Source: Streptomyces roseolus (GTDB taxonomy: Bacteria; Actinomycetota; Actinomycetes; Streptomycetales; Streptomycetaceae). From it: a stretch of 64,000 bases of DNA. Location: positions 80,624 to 144,623 of the forward strand of contig NZ_BMTV01000006.1 of the NCBI RefSeq assembly GCF_014649855.1. Direction: 5' to 3'. Positions 50,839 to 59,271 of this stretch are shown piece by piece. Position numbers and translations under genes: made by a program. The notes under the pieces were generated by a model that was not told where the DNA came from, made no database searches, and worked only from the letters and a program-made list of their open reading frames with translations. The first letter of the stretch is position 1; each line of letters opens with the position of its first letter.

Positions 50839-53625
50839 ATGACCCCGATCCCCGACGAGGGAGACACCCGCAAGGTCCAGACCGCCGTCATCGGCGGGGC
50901 CGAGTCCGAAGACCCCGTTTTCCTCCCCTACGACCACGACGATTACGACCTGTTCATCCGGGGTCGCTCCCGTGACGACTTCTACTGCGGGACGCTTCTC
51001 GGAGGCTGCGGGAAGAAGCTCACGGCCAAGCGTTACACCGACAAGAAGTGCCACTTCGCACACCGCCCGCCTGTCCGTTGCCGCCGTACCGCGAACGGCG
51101 AGTCCAGCGCGGACCACCTCTACATCGGCCAGGCCCTGACCCGGTGGCTCGCCCGGCAGAATCATCCGCGAGCCAAAGCCTCCTACCGGACGGTCGGTGA
51201 CCGGCCGGGAGGCACGGTGGACTTCCGCCTCTCCGGCGGCCGGCAGCATCTGCGAGTTCAGATGGCCCGGATGGGCCTGAACCCGTGGCGGATGGAGGCG
51301 GACGAGTTGGCCCGGCACGCGGACTGCGTCGAGTGGCTCTTCGGGCCGGAGAGCATGGTGGCCTTCGACCGGGTGGACTCCCACGGGTACGCGATCCGGG
51401 TCGACTGCCGGACCAGCGGGGGCACGCGTGAAGTCCGCGTCGGAACCCAGCTTCCAGGCAACACCATCGAGTGGACCACGCTGTCGGAATGCTCGATGAC
51501 TCCTCTCGGCATCGTCACGCCCAGCTTGGTGCGCACGCCCCAGGGCATCGTGCCGCGCGGATCGGTGACGGAGACCACTTCTCCCACCCGGGTCTCCTTC
51601 CCACTCGCCGACGACACGGTGGCCTTCACCGCGGCGGTCCCTGGTACAGGCCTGCGGTCGCAGAGTGATCCGCCGGGGCGGGTGTACGACGTGGATGCGC
51701 AACCCCTGGGGTCGGCCGTGGTCCGGGCTCGTCTCGTCCTTCCTCCCGGCGCGGCGACTCCCCAGCCGTCGCGGGTGTACCTCCTCCGCGACCGGGTGAC
51801 CTTGTCCCCCCTCGGTCCCACCGGGGCGGAGACACCCGTGTGGCTGCTCACCGCTGCCGGGATCCGCCGTCTCGAAGCTCGGGAAGCCGCCGCCTGGAGC
51901 GAGCTCAAGCCGGCCCGCTCGGAGCCGGTGGCCCCTGCCCCCACCGGGAAGAGCCGGGGTTCCGGCCTCAGCGATCCCGAGATCGTCGCTTCCTTCCGGA
52001 AGTCACTCGAACGCGCCGCGCGCGTCTGTGCCCGGGTCGAATGGTCCGCGCTCGTCCGTGAGGCCGGGATGACAGGGCAGCTCACGCCTGAGCGGCAGAC
52101 CGAGCTGCTCATCGCACTCGACTTCCCCCGCGCTGAGGACAAGGCGGTTCTGTCCTCGCTCGTCAAGAGCGACGGTGTGGGGCCCGTAGGAGTGTTCGCC
52201 GCTGTTCTCACCGGCCTGGGGTGGGCCCCGGGTCTCCTCGCCGAGCAGGTCCACCGTATCCATCAGCAGGAGACGCGACGCGCCTACGCGCTCTGGGACG
52301 AGACGAAGGTCCGGAAGAGGGCGGAGGTGAGGACGGAGGAGAAGGCCGAGGGAGACTCTTCCTCCGCGGCGGCACCGCCGAAGCAGACCGCCAGGACGTC
52401 TTCCGCCACGGGCAGGTTGCTGTCGCCCGTCGGTCTTCCGGAGCTTCAGCTCGTTCTCGCCCTGCGCGAGCACCTCAGGGCACGGGCGAAGAACGGCGCC
52501 GCCGACACCACCTGGGGCGAGCTCTCGGAGGCCACCGGCTTCGACTTCGGGGCCCTGACGAGTGAACGCCGTGCTCATCTCCTGTTCCGTGTGGACGACC
52601 CGCTCAAAGAGCACGACCTCATGTACGCGGCTCTCGTGGTGACCGGCAGGGGTACGCCGCTGCCGTACTTCCCGGCGCTTCTCCGGCGACACGGACGTCC
52701 GGTGCCCGGCCTCCAGAGCGAAGCGCATCGGGCCAGACGGCTGGAGACGGACCGCATTCGTGACGCGTACGCGGGCAACACGGACCAGCGGAAGGTCGCT
52801 TCGCCCGCGCCGGCCGGGACCTCACGGCCCGCGTCGGCTTCGAAGCCCGTTCCCGTCTCCAGGCCCGCCGCCGTCTCGAAGCCCGGCCCTCACCCGGACC
52901 CCACCTCGACAGAGCGCCCTCTCGGAGGCTCAGCGACCGCGGCCATCGGCAAGCTCATCGGACTGCGCTGGCGATTCGACGCGGCCCGAAAGTCAGGAGA
53001 CCTCGCCGAGGCCAAGAAGATCCGGCAGCAGGCGGCCGAGTTGTACAGCACAAAGCTGTCGCCCGAGGCGCGGGAAGAGCACCGCGCCTCCCTTCAGGAG
53101 ATGAGCGACTGGGTCCGCGAACGTGAGGACGAGAGCGCTCTGGCCGAACTCCGGTCGCCACTCGACGACCTCGTCCAGAACGGTGTGGTTGCCGAGGCCG
53201 ACGCTCTTTCCGAGGGGCTGGCCCGGGCCGGGACGACCGCTCCCGCCCCCATCGCGGAAGACACGTCCCGGCCGAGCCGGGAGCAGCTGACCGAACTGGC
53301 CGCGGTCGTGCGTTCCGCGCTCCAGGAATCCGCCCGCAACCGGACGACCACGACCTGGTCGGCCATCCGGTACCGCCTCGGCGCGGGACTTCCCCATCTG
53401 CACCCGGATGATCAAGGGGAGGTGCTGGTCCTGGCCGACGCGGATACACCGGCCGACGAGCCGCTGCTCTCCGCCCTGATCACGACCAACGGCGGAGAGC
53501 TGCACCCCCTGTACCGGCACGTGGCTTTCTCGCTCGACCGGCGGCAGCCGCAGGCCCAGGACGAGATCCACGCGCAGTGGCAGCTCGACGTCTTGCGGCT
53601 CTACAGCCTCTGGAAGCATCGCTGA
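50839..53625 (+). CDS. CoiA-like putative nuclease with three copies of an unnamed module
   Basis: A 928-aa protein. Residues about 25-180 resemble the CoiA family: a Cys/His knuckle (FYCGTLLGGCGKKL ... CHFAHRPPVRC), DHLYIGQALTRWLA, then TVDFRLSGGRQHLRVQM, which could be a D...xVQ nuclease core. A beta-rich region follows (about 200-350). Three copies of an ~85-residue module occur at about 375-470, 535-625 and 815-915, sharing LxxxLR/RxxLxxxAR, a conserved Trp, LxxGxxxxxLxxxxxxxLL, D-P and LLSALV-type endings. Between copies are a basic Pro/Ser linker and a coiled stretch. GGAG lies 7 nt before ATG 50839. A DNA-binding or nuclease defence effector is possible, not shown. Confidence 0.7.
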   Translation: MTPIPDEGDTRKVQTAVIGGAESEDPVFLPYDHDDYDLFIRGRSRDDFYCGTLLGGCGKKLTAKRYTDKKCHFAHRPPVRCRRTANGESSADHLYIGQALTRWLARQNHPRAKASYRTVGDRPGGTVDFRLSGGRQHLRVQMARMGLNPWRMEADELARHADCVEWLFGPESMVAFDRVDSHGYAIRVDCRTSGGTREVRVGTQLPGNTIEWTTLSECSMTPLGIVTPSLVRTPQGIVPRGSVTETTSPTRVSFPLADDTVAFTAAVPGTGLRSQSDPPGRVYDVDAQPLGSAVVRARLVLPPGAATPQPSRVYLLRDRVTLSPLGPTGAETPVWLLTAAGIRRLEAREAAAWSELKPARSEPVAPAPTGKSRGSGLSDPEIVASFRKSLERAARVCARVEWSALVREAGMTGQLTPERQTELLIALDFPRAEDKAVLSSLVKSDGVGPVGVFAAVLTGLGWAPGLLAEQVHRIHQQETRRAYALWDETKVRKRAEVRTEEKAEGDSSSAAAPPKQTARTSSATGRLLSPVGLPELQLVLALREHLRARAKNGAADTTWGELSEATGFDFGALTSERRAHLLFRVDDPLKEHDLMYAALVVTGRGTPLPYFPALLRRHGRPVPGLQSEAHRARRLETDRIRDAYAGNTDQRKVASPAPAGTSRPASASKPVPVSRPAAVSKPGPHPDPTSTERPLGGSATAAIGKLIGLRWRFDAARKSGDLAEAKKIRQQAAELYSTKLSPEAREEHRASLQEMSDWVREREDESALAELRSPLDDLVQNGVVAEADALSEGLARAGTTAPAPIAEDTSRPSREQLTELAAVVRSALQESARNRTTTTWSAIRYRLGAGLPHLHPDDQGEVLVLADADTPADEPLLSALITTNGGELHPLYRHVAFSLDRRQPQAQDEIHAQWQLDVLRLYSLWKHR

Positions 53626-53704
53626 AGTCTGATGGACGGTGCCGGCCGCCGCGCGGGCAGACGAAAGCCAGGCTGTCGGCCGACCGCGCGGCGGGCGGTT
53701 TCCG

Positions 53705-53893
53705 CTACTTCTCCGAGGCGAACGACACGAACCGTCCCCAGCCCTCGCGGCCGACCGCGAGGGAGGGGCGGCTCACGTCCTTGGAGTCCCGGACGTGGAC
53801 GGCCTGCCCGGCGACGGCGACCTCGACGCAGCTGTCGCCCTGGCTGCCGCTGTAGCTGGACTTGAACCAGGCGAGTTCCTTCGTGACGGTCAT
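53705..53893 (-). CDS. DUF397 protein
   Basis: A 62-aa cytoplasmic protein matching DUF397: WFKSSYSGSQGDSCVEVAV, VHVRDSK and F-V-SFA at the end. The ATG overlaps the upstream XRE regulator's stop (ATGA). DUF397 proteins pair with XRE-DUF5753 regulators throughout Streptomyces, where some pairs act in development or as toxin-antitoxin-like sets. Role here unknown. Confidence 0.9.
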   Translation of the reverse strand: MTVTKELAWFKSSYSGSQGDSCVEVAVAGQAVHVRDSKDVSRPSLAVGREGWGRFVSFASEK

Positions 53894-54762
53894 AGCTCTC
53901 CTCGCAGTCGCTCCAGCAGGCCCCGGGAATCCTTGGGGTTGAGGGCCTGCGAGCGCAGTGTGTCATAGCGCTGGTGGAGGAGGCTCACCTCTTTGGAGTC
54001 GTTGATCAGCCGCCCGTTTTGCTGCCCTTCGGAGTAGCCGAGGCGCCGCCCGTTCGGGGTTTCGAGAAGTTGCAACGGCCCGTCCAGACAAGCGTGCAAC
54101 CCCGCCTCCAGCGGCACGACTTGCAGGGTCACGTTACGAGGGGCACTGGCCTCCAGGACATGGTCCAGCAGCTCCCGCATCTCCTCCGCACTGCCGAACC
54201 GGCGCCGGAAGACGTGTTCCTCCACGATGAAGCTGAACGGCACCGTCGGCCGCTCCCACAACATCCTCTGACGCTTCTGCCGGGCGGTGAGCTGGATCTC
54301 CAGCTTCCGGTCGGTCAGCAGCGGGATCGTGCCCTCGAACACCGCCCTCGCGTACGCCTCCGACTGCAACAGCCCCGGCACCAGCCGGCACTCGTACGTG
54401 TTCAGGCCCACCGCCGTCTTCTCCAGCCGGGCCCAGCGCCGGAACCACACCGCGAGTCCCGCCTCGGCCCGGGACAGGAACGGGGCGGCCCTCCGCAGCG
54501 CCCCGGTGTTCCCCAGGGCCTCGTCGCCCCGGTCGACGAACGCCTCGTCCGGCATCCGCCGCCCCAACTCCACGGACTCCACCGTGTGTTTGGAGAACCG
54601 GACCAGCTCCGCGAACTCGGCCCGGCTGAGCCCGGCGTGTTCGCGCAGGGCCTGGACGACGGCGTCGAACGTCCGCAGGCTGTCCGAAGGATCGGGTTCC
54701 CTCTCTCCGTCCTCGCCCCCCACCTCGTCCTCGGGTTCGGGCTCGGCCTCGACGATGCTCAT
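53890..54762 (-). CDS. XRE-family regulator with DUF5753 domain
   Basis: A 290-aa protein. An acidic leader (EAEPEPEDEVGGEDGE) precedes an XRE HTH at about 30-90 (LREHAGLSRAEFAELVRFSK; VESVELGRRMPDEAF). The DUF5753/Scr1-type domain follows (VPGLLQSEAYARAVFEG; RQKRQRMLW; VLEASAPRNVTLQVVPLEAG). It is coupled to the DUF397 gene and divergent from the HATPase gene, the standard Streptomyces triad. Confidence 0.92.
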   Translation of the reverse strand: MSIVEAEPEPEDEVGGEDGEREPDPSDSLRTFDAVVQALREHAGLSRAEFAELVRFSKHTVESVELGRRMPDEAFVDRGDEALGNTGALRRAAPFLSRAEAGLAVWFRRWARLEKTAVGLNTYECRLVPGLLQSEAYARAVFEGTIPLLTDRKLEIQLTARQKRQRMLWERPTVPFSFIVEEHVFRRRFGSAEEMRELLDHVLEASAPRNVTLQVVPLEAGLHACLDGPLQLLETPNGRRLGYSEGQQNGRLINDSKEVSLLHQRYDTLRSQALNPKDSRGLLERLRGEL

Positions 54763-54922
54763 ACGCCGCCACCTCCACGTACATCCGCGGCAGCTCCCGC
54801 GGTCGGCCTACACAGCGTGACGGCGCGCGGCTCGTACTGTCCACCCTGAGTGCCCGTACGCTGACGAAGCGTACGGGGTGCCGCTCTCGCGGGCCGAGGG
54901 GCGGGGCCGTCACTGTGGCCCC

Positions 54923-55360
54923 ATGAACCAGACCTCACCCCAACTGATCCCCGCCGTGCGTACGTTCAGGCAGCTGATCTCGTCGACCCGGAGCGGCGCA
55001 CGCCTGGCCCGGCTCCTCACGCTGACGGAACTGCACTTCTGGGGCGTCCCACCGGACATCACGCAGCGTGCCGAACAGATCGTGGCCGAGCTCGCCGCGA
55101 ACGCCGTGCTCCACGGAGGGCTGCGGGGTCGCGACTTCCGGCTGGGCCTGGCGCTGGACGCGACGGCCGGCGTCCTCCGTGTCGAGGTCACCGACGCGCG
55201 CGGGGACCGGCTGCCCACCGTGGCACCCACGGGCGAGGCCGACGGTGGCGGGGGCAGGGGACTGCGGCTGGTCGCCGCGCTCGCCGACTGCTGGGGAGTC
55301 GTCCCGTACCCGCCCGGCGGCAAGACCGTGTGGGCGGTTCTCGGCCCCGTCGGCACCTGA
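54923..55360 (+). CDS. HATPase (anti-sigma-factor-type) ATP-binding protein
   Basis: A 145-aa protein with the HATPase_c fold of SpoIIAB/RsbW-like kinases: N box QIVAELAANAVLHGGL, G1 EVTDARGDRLP and G2 GGGRGLRLVAALADCWG. Such proteins bind or phosphorylate anti-anti-sigma factors or partner regulators. No ribosome site is apparent ahead of ATG 54923. It is divergent from the XRE/DUF397 pair, with a 160-bp shared upstream region. Confidence 0.88.
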   Translation: MNQTSPQLIPAVRTFRQLISSTRSGARLARLLTLTELHFWGVPPDITQRAEQIVAELAANAVLHGGLRGRDFRLGLALDATAGVLRVEVTDARGDRLPTVAPTGEADGGGGRGLRLVAALADCWGVVPYPPGGKTVWAVLGPVGT

Positions 55361-55428
55361 CCGGAGTGCGGTCCGCGCGGCCCGGGAGGAAGCTGGAAGC
55401 GGGGGAGTGGCCGGAAGGAGCCGCAGCC

Positions 55429-56022
55429 ATGGGAGGAAATCCGCGTCGCCCTCATGCGGCCGCACGTCTCGCGACCATCGGCGTGGCGGCGGCCACCGCC
55501 GCCGCCCTGCTGTCCGGATGGACCGCGCCCAGTCCCTCGGAGGACGACGTGCGCACCCTCAAGAAGGGGCAGACGCTGACCGTCGCGATCTCGCCCAATG
55601 ACCTCTTCGACATCCCGGCGAGCTCGGCCGAAGTGACCCTCACGGATCTGAAGCAAGCGGACCGGCTCCCCCAGGGCGAACACCTGAGCCCCGAGGTCGC
55701 CGAGCGGGGCAAGACCTTCGTCTGTCTGGAGTTCAAGGTCAAGAACGCGAGCACGGAGGAATTCGACACCGCGCCCCTGACGAGGGCGCGCTGGACCGGC
55801 GAGGACGGCGAGACGACGAAGGTCGACCCGGAGACCGGCGGGAACTGCGCCGCGCTCGGTCTCGTCGAGGAGGACCTGCTGACAGAACCGGACCCACGGC
55901 CCGGAGAGTTCGTCCGCGGCGTGACCGTACTCGAGGTGCCCGACGACCAGGCGGGCGTCCTGGAGTTCTACGACACCCTGGAGCACCCCCTGTTCAAGGT
56001 GGAGACGTCCGCCTCCCGCTGA
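55429..56022 (+). CDS. Exported DUF4352-like protein
   Basis: A 197-aa protein with a probable uncleaved or weak signal segment (LATIGVAAATAAALLSGW) and an extracellular beta-type domain (LKKGQTLTVAISPND ... FVCLEFKVKNASTEEF ... VLEVPDDQAGVLEFYD). It resembles the domain in 50067-50810, though sequence identity looks low. AAGGAG lies 8 nt before ATG 55429. Function unknown. Confidence 0.75.
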   Translation: MGGNPRRPHAAARLATIGVAAATAAALLSGWTAPSPSEDDVRTLKKGQTLTVAISPNDLFDIPASSAEVTLTDLKQADRLPQGEHLSPEVAERGKTFVCLEFKVKNASTEEFDTAPLTRARWTGEDGETTKVDPETGGNCAALGLVEEDLLTEPDPRPGEFVRGVTVLEVPDDQAGVLEFYDTLEHPLFKVETSASR

Positions 56023-56176
56023 CCCGCACGGGGAGGCCGACGCCCACGCCTCGGTCGGGTCCTTCCGCCTCCCGGGAGTCGGCCCTGCCTCGTTCACCTG
56101 ACATATGCGGCATCCCCGTGGGACCGTTGTCGGACTCCGCCGGTATCGTCCCGACCACGGAGGCCGAGGAGTGAGC

Positions 56177-58027
56177 GTGAGCGAGCAGTACGGGCAGAGC
56201 CCCGAGCCCGTGGAGTACCCGGAATTCCTGCTGCGCCTTCCCGGGGGCGGGCCCCGGGCGCGAGGGCGGCTCCTGACGGAGAAGGGCACCAACGGCAGCC
56301 AGAAGTTCACCGTCCTCGCCGGCTCGCCCGCCCGGCCGGAGGTCGTACCCTCCTTCCCCGAGCGGATGCCTTCCTCGTACCGGTTCCGGGAACAGCTCCT
56401 CGCGGAAGGGGCGATCCGGGAGTCCACCACGTGGCCGGGGTGGTTCGAGACCGTACGCGACATCGAGTGCAACTCGCCGTCGGCCGGCGCCGAGATCCTC
56501 GTGGGCCGCAGTGCCAACGGCTGGACGGAGTGGAAGACCGCCGACGGGCACCCGCTGGGCGACTTCGTCGACCATGCCAGCTGGGGCCCCAACCGGGCCT
56601 GGCTCGTCCGCGGCTCCAACGTCACCGGCATCGACCTGGTGCAGCGCATGTGGCTGCCCGAGCAGCGCGTCTCGCTGCCCGCCGCCCGCCTGCGGCAGAA
56701 CGTCATGCCGGGAGTGAACAAGGACCGGCTGCGCTCCCACGTCGAGGAGGACTACGAGTCGGCCGCCACGTACAACCAGAAGCTGCAGCTGGTCGAGGAA
56801 CTCCACGCGTTCCTGTCGCGGATGAAGCCCGGGGACACCGTGTGCACGATCTCCCGTGGGCGGCTGTACGTCGGAGAGATCGCCGGAACCGTGGAACAGA
56901 CCGCCTCGGACGGCGGTCGCTCCAACCTTCGGCGCCCCGTCGAGTGGCAGGCTCACGGCTACCCGTACGACGAACTCCCCGAGGAGCTCCAGCAGAAACT
57001 GTCGGCCCAACACGACGTCGTCGACCTCACCCTGGTCAAGCCCTTGCTGGACGGCCTCGGACGCTCAGACGCGGAACTGGCCACGGAGGCCGAGGTGGCG
57101 GACGGCGACACGAGCGCCGAGATCGAGGCCATCACCCAGCACCGGCGTGAACTCGAACTCCCGGAGCCGGACAAGGACCTGGCGGAGGAACTCCTCGTCC
57201 ACGACGTGGCATGGCTGAGGGAGCTGCGTGACCTCCTCTGGGACGAACGGCAGCTCGTCCTCTACGGCCCTCCCGGAACCGGCAAGACCTTCCTCGCCCT
57301 GCGTCTCGCCGAGTTCCTCGGCGGCGGCCCCGAGCAGGTCAAACTCGTCCAGTTCCACCCCTCCTACGCCTACGAGGACTTCTTCGAGGGCTTCCGCCCG
57401 CGGGAGGACCCCGACACCCGGGAGGTCGCCTTCCGGCTCACGGCCGGCCCCCTGCGTGAACTCGCCGACCTCGCCTCCCGCGAGGGGAACCGGCACGTCC
57501 CCCACTTCCTGATCATCGACGAGATCAACCGCGCCAACCTGGCCAAGGTCTTCGGCGAGCTGTACTTCCTCCTGGAGTACCGCAACAAGTCGGTCCGCCT
57601 GACCTACTCCGGCGACGACTTCGCCCTGCCCCCGAACCTCTTCGTCATCGGCACCATGAACACCGCCGACCGGTCCATCGCGCTCGTCGACGCCGCCATG
57701 CGCCGCCGCTTCGCCTTCGTGGAACTGTCCCCCCGGACGGAACCCACCAGCGGTCTCCTCCGCCGCTGGCTGACGGAGCAGGGGCTCGACCCCGAACCGG
57801 CCGACCTCCTCGACGCCCTCAACGCCCGCATCGACGACGCCGACTTCAGGATCGGCCCCTCCTACCTCATGAAGAAGGGCGTCTACCGGGAAGGAGGACT
57901 GGAACGCACCTGGCGGACCAAGATCCTTCCCCTCCTCGAAGAACACCACTACGGCGAGGGCGTCGACGTGCAGGCCCGCTACGGGCTCGACAGCCTGCGC
58001 ACCGCAGGCCCGGAGTCCGCGGTGTGA
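56177..58027 (+). CDS. mcrB: McrB-like AAA+ restriction GTPase with EVE-like N-terminus
   Basis: A 616-aa protein. Residues about 120-290 look like a PUA/EVE-type modified-base reader (AWLVRGSNVTGIDLVQ ... FLSRMKPGDTVCTISRGRLY, then VGEIAGTVEQ and RRPVEWQ). The AAA+ module has Walker A YGPPGTGKTFLAL (about 363), IIDEINRANLAKVFGELYF (about 447) and the McrB-type TMNTADRSIALVDAAMRRRF (about 493). GTG 56177 has GAGGAG 5 nt upstream; GTG 56171 is a second choice. It is coupled to mcrC by GTGA. Expected to recognise modified (for example methylated) DNA, hydrolyse GTP and drive McrC cleavage. Confidence 0.88.
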   Translation: MSEQYGQSPEPVEYPEFLLRLPGGGPRARGRLLTEKGTNGSQKFTVLAGSPARPEVVPSFPERMPSSYRFREQLLAEGAIRESTTWPGWFETVRDIECNSPSAGAEILVGRSANGWTEWKTADGHPLGDFVDHASWGPNRAWLVRGSNVTGIDLVQRMWLPEQRVSLPAARLRQNVMPGVNKDRLRSHVEEDYESAATYNQKLQLVEELHAFLSRMKPGDTVCTISRGRLYVGEIAGTVEQTASDGGRSNLRRPVEWQAHGYPYDELPEELQQKLSAQHDVVDLTLVKPLLDGLGRSDAELATEAEVADGDTSAEIEAITQHRRELELPEPDKDLAEELLVHDVAWLRELRDLLWDERQLVLYGPPGTGKTFLALRLAEFLGGGPEQVKLVQFHPSYAYEDFFEGFRPREDPDTREVAFRLTAGPLRELADLASREGNRHVPHFLIIDEINRANLAKVFGELYFLLEYRNKSVRLTYSGDDFALPPNLFVIGTMNTADRSIALVDAAMRRRFAFVELSPRTEPTSGLLRRWLTEQGLDPEPADLLDALNARIDDADFRIGPSYLMKKGVYREGGLERTWRTKILPLLEEHHYGEGVDVQARYGLDSLRTAGPESAV

Positions 58028-59232
58028 CCGGCATCCACCTCGTCGAGCACGCCCCCGCCGTCCGGCTCCCCCTGCCGGCGGCCGTCGGGCAGGCCCTCAC
58101 CGCCTCCCGGATCGTCGAAGCCGCACCCGACCCCGTCCTCCCCGGCCACTGGAGGCTGAGGGCGGGCAGCAAGGTCGGCGCGGTCACCTTCCGCCTGCCC
58201 GGAACCCAGGCCTTCACCCTGCGGATCACCCCCAAAGTGCCCGTCGCCCGGCTCTTCTTCCTCATGGGCTACGCACTCTCCCCCTCCGCCGCCCCGACCG
58301 GCCACGACGTCGACACCGCCGAGCACACCGAAGTCCTGCCGGCCTTCGCCCACGCCTACGAACGCCAACTGTCCAGGGCGCTCGGACAGGGACTGGTCCA
58401 GGGGTACCGGACCACCGAGGAGAGCGCCCTCGTCGTCCGCGGCCGCGTCCGCGAGGCAGACCAGATACGGCGCCGCTTCGGACAGCCCCTCCCGGTCGAG
58501 ATCACCTACGACGCGTACACGACCGACATCCCCGAGAACCGCATCCTGCGCGCCGCGACCGAGCGACTGCTGCGCATGCCGGACGTGCCCCACGACGTGC
58601 GGCGCCGGCTCGCACACCACCGCGCGCGGTTCTCCGACGTCGCGCCGCTCGTGCGCGGTCAGGCGCTTCCCGCCTGGCGGCCGACCCGGCTCAACGCCCG
58701 CTGCCACCGCGCACTGCGCCTGGCCGAGGCCCTGCTGCGGGGCGCGTCCTCCGAGCACGGCGAAGGAGCCCTCCGCGTGGAGGGCTTCCTCTTCGACATG
58801 AACAAACTCTTCGAGGACTTCCTCTGCACCGCGCTCAGGGAAGCCCTGGCGGCATACGGAGGGCGGACCGAACTCCAGGCCAAGGACATCCACCTCGACC
58901 ACGACGGCACCGTTCGGATGCGTCCCGACCTCGTCTGGTACGCGGACCAGGGGCCGGCGCGCGCGGTCGTCGACGCCAAGTACAAGGCCCAGAAGCCGGA
59001 AGGCTTCCCGGAGGCTGACCTGTACCAGATGCTCGCCTACTGCACGGCCCTCGGCCTGCCCGAGGGACACCTCGTCTACGCCAAGGGCACCGAACCCCAC
59101 ACCGTCCACCGGGTCCGGAACACGGGCATCACCCTCCACCAGCACGCCCTGGACCTGGACCAGCCACCGAACGCCCTGCTCCGGGACATCGGCGACCTCG
59201 CCGAACAGCTCGCCATCAGTGCCCTCGTATGA
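58024..59232 (+). CDS. mcrC: McrC-like nuclease subunit
   Basis: A 402-aa McrC-family protein. The N-terminal beta region (LRITPKVPVARLFFLMGYAL) and the middle (TTEESALVVRGRVREADQIR; YTTDIPENRILRAATERLLR) are typical. The PD-(D/E)XK core is visible as MRPDLVWYAD (Asp about 302) and AVVDAKYKAQ (about 318-322). GTG 58024 overlaps the mcrB stop. With McrB it forms the restriction complex. Confidence 0.92.
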   Translation: MTGIHLVEHAPAVRLPLPAAVGQALTASRIVEAAPDPVLPGHWRLRAGSKVGAVTFRLPGTQAFTLRITPKVPVARLFFLMGYALSPSAAPTGHDVDTAEHTEVLPAFAHAYERQLSRALGQGLVQGYRTTEESALVVRGRVREADQIRRRFGQPLPVEITYDAYTTDIPENRILRAATERLLRMPDVPHDVRRRLAHHRARFSDVAPLVRGQALPAWRPTRLNARCHRALRLAEALLRGASSEHGEGALRVEGFLFDMNKLFEDFLCTALREALAAYGGRTELQAKDIHLDHDGTVRMRPDLVWYADQGPARAVVDAKYKAQKPEGFPEADLYQMLAYCTALGLPEGHLVYAKGTEPHTVHRVRNTGITLHQHALDLDQPPNALLRDIGDLAEQLAISALV

Positions 59233-59271
59233 TCGACAAGCCGTTTCCCTCGCCCCGTGAGGAGCCCCGCC

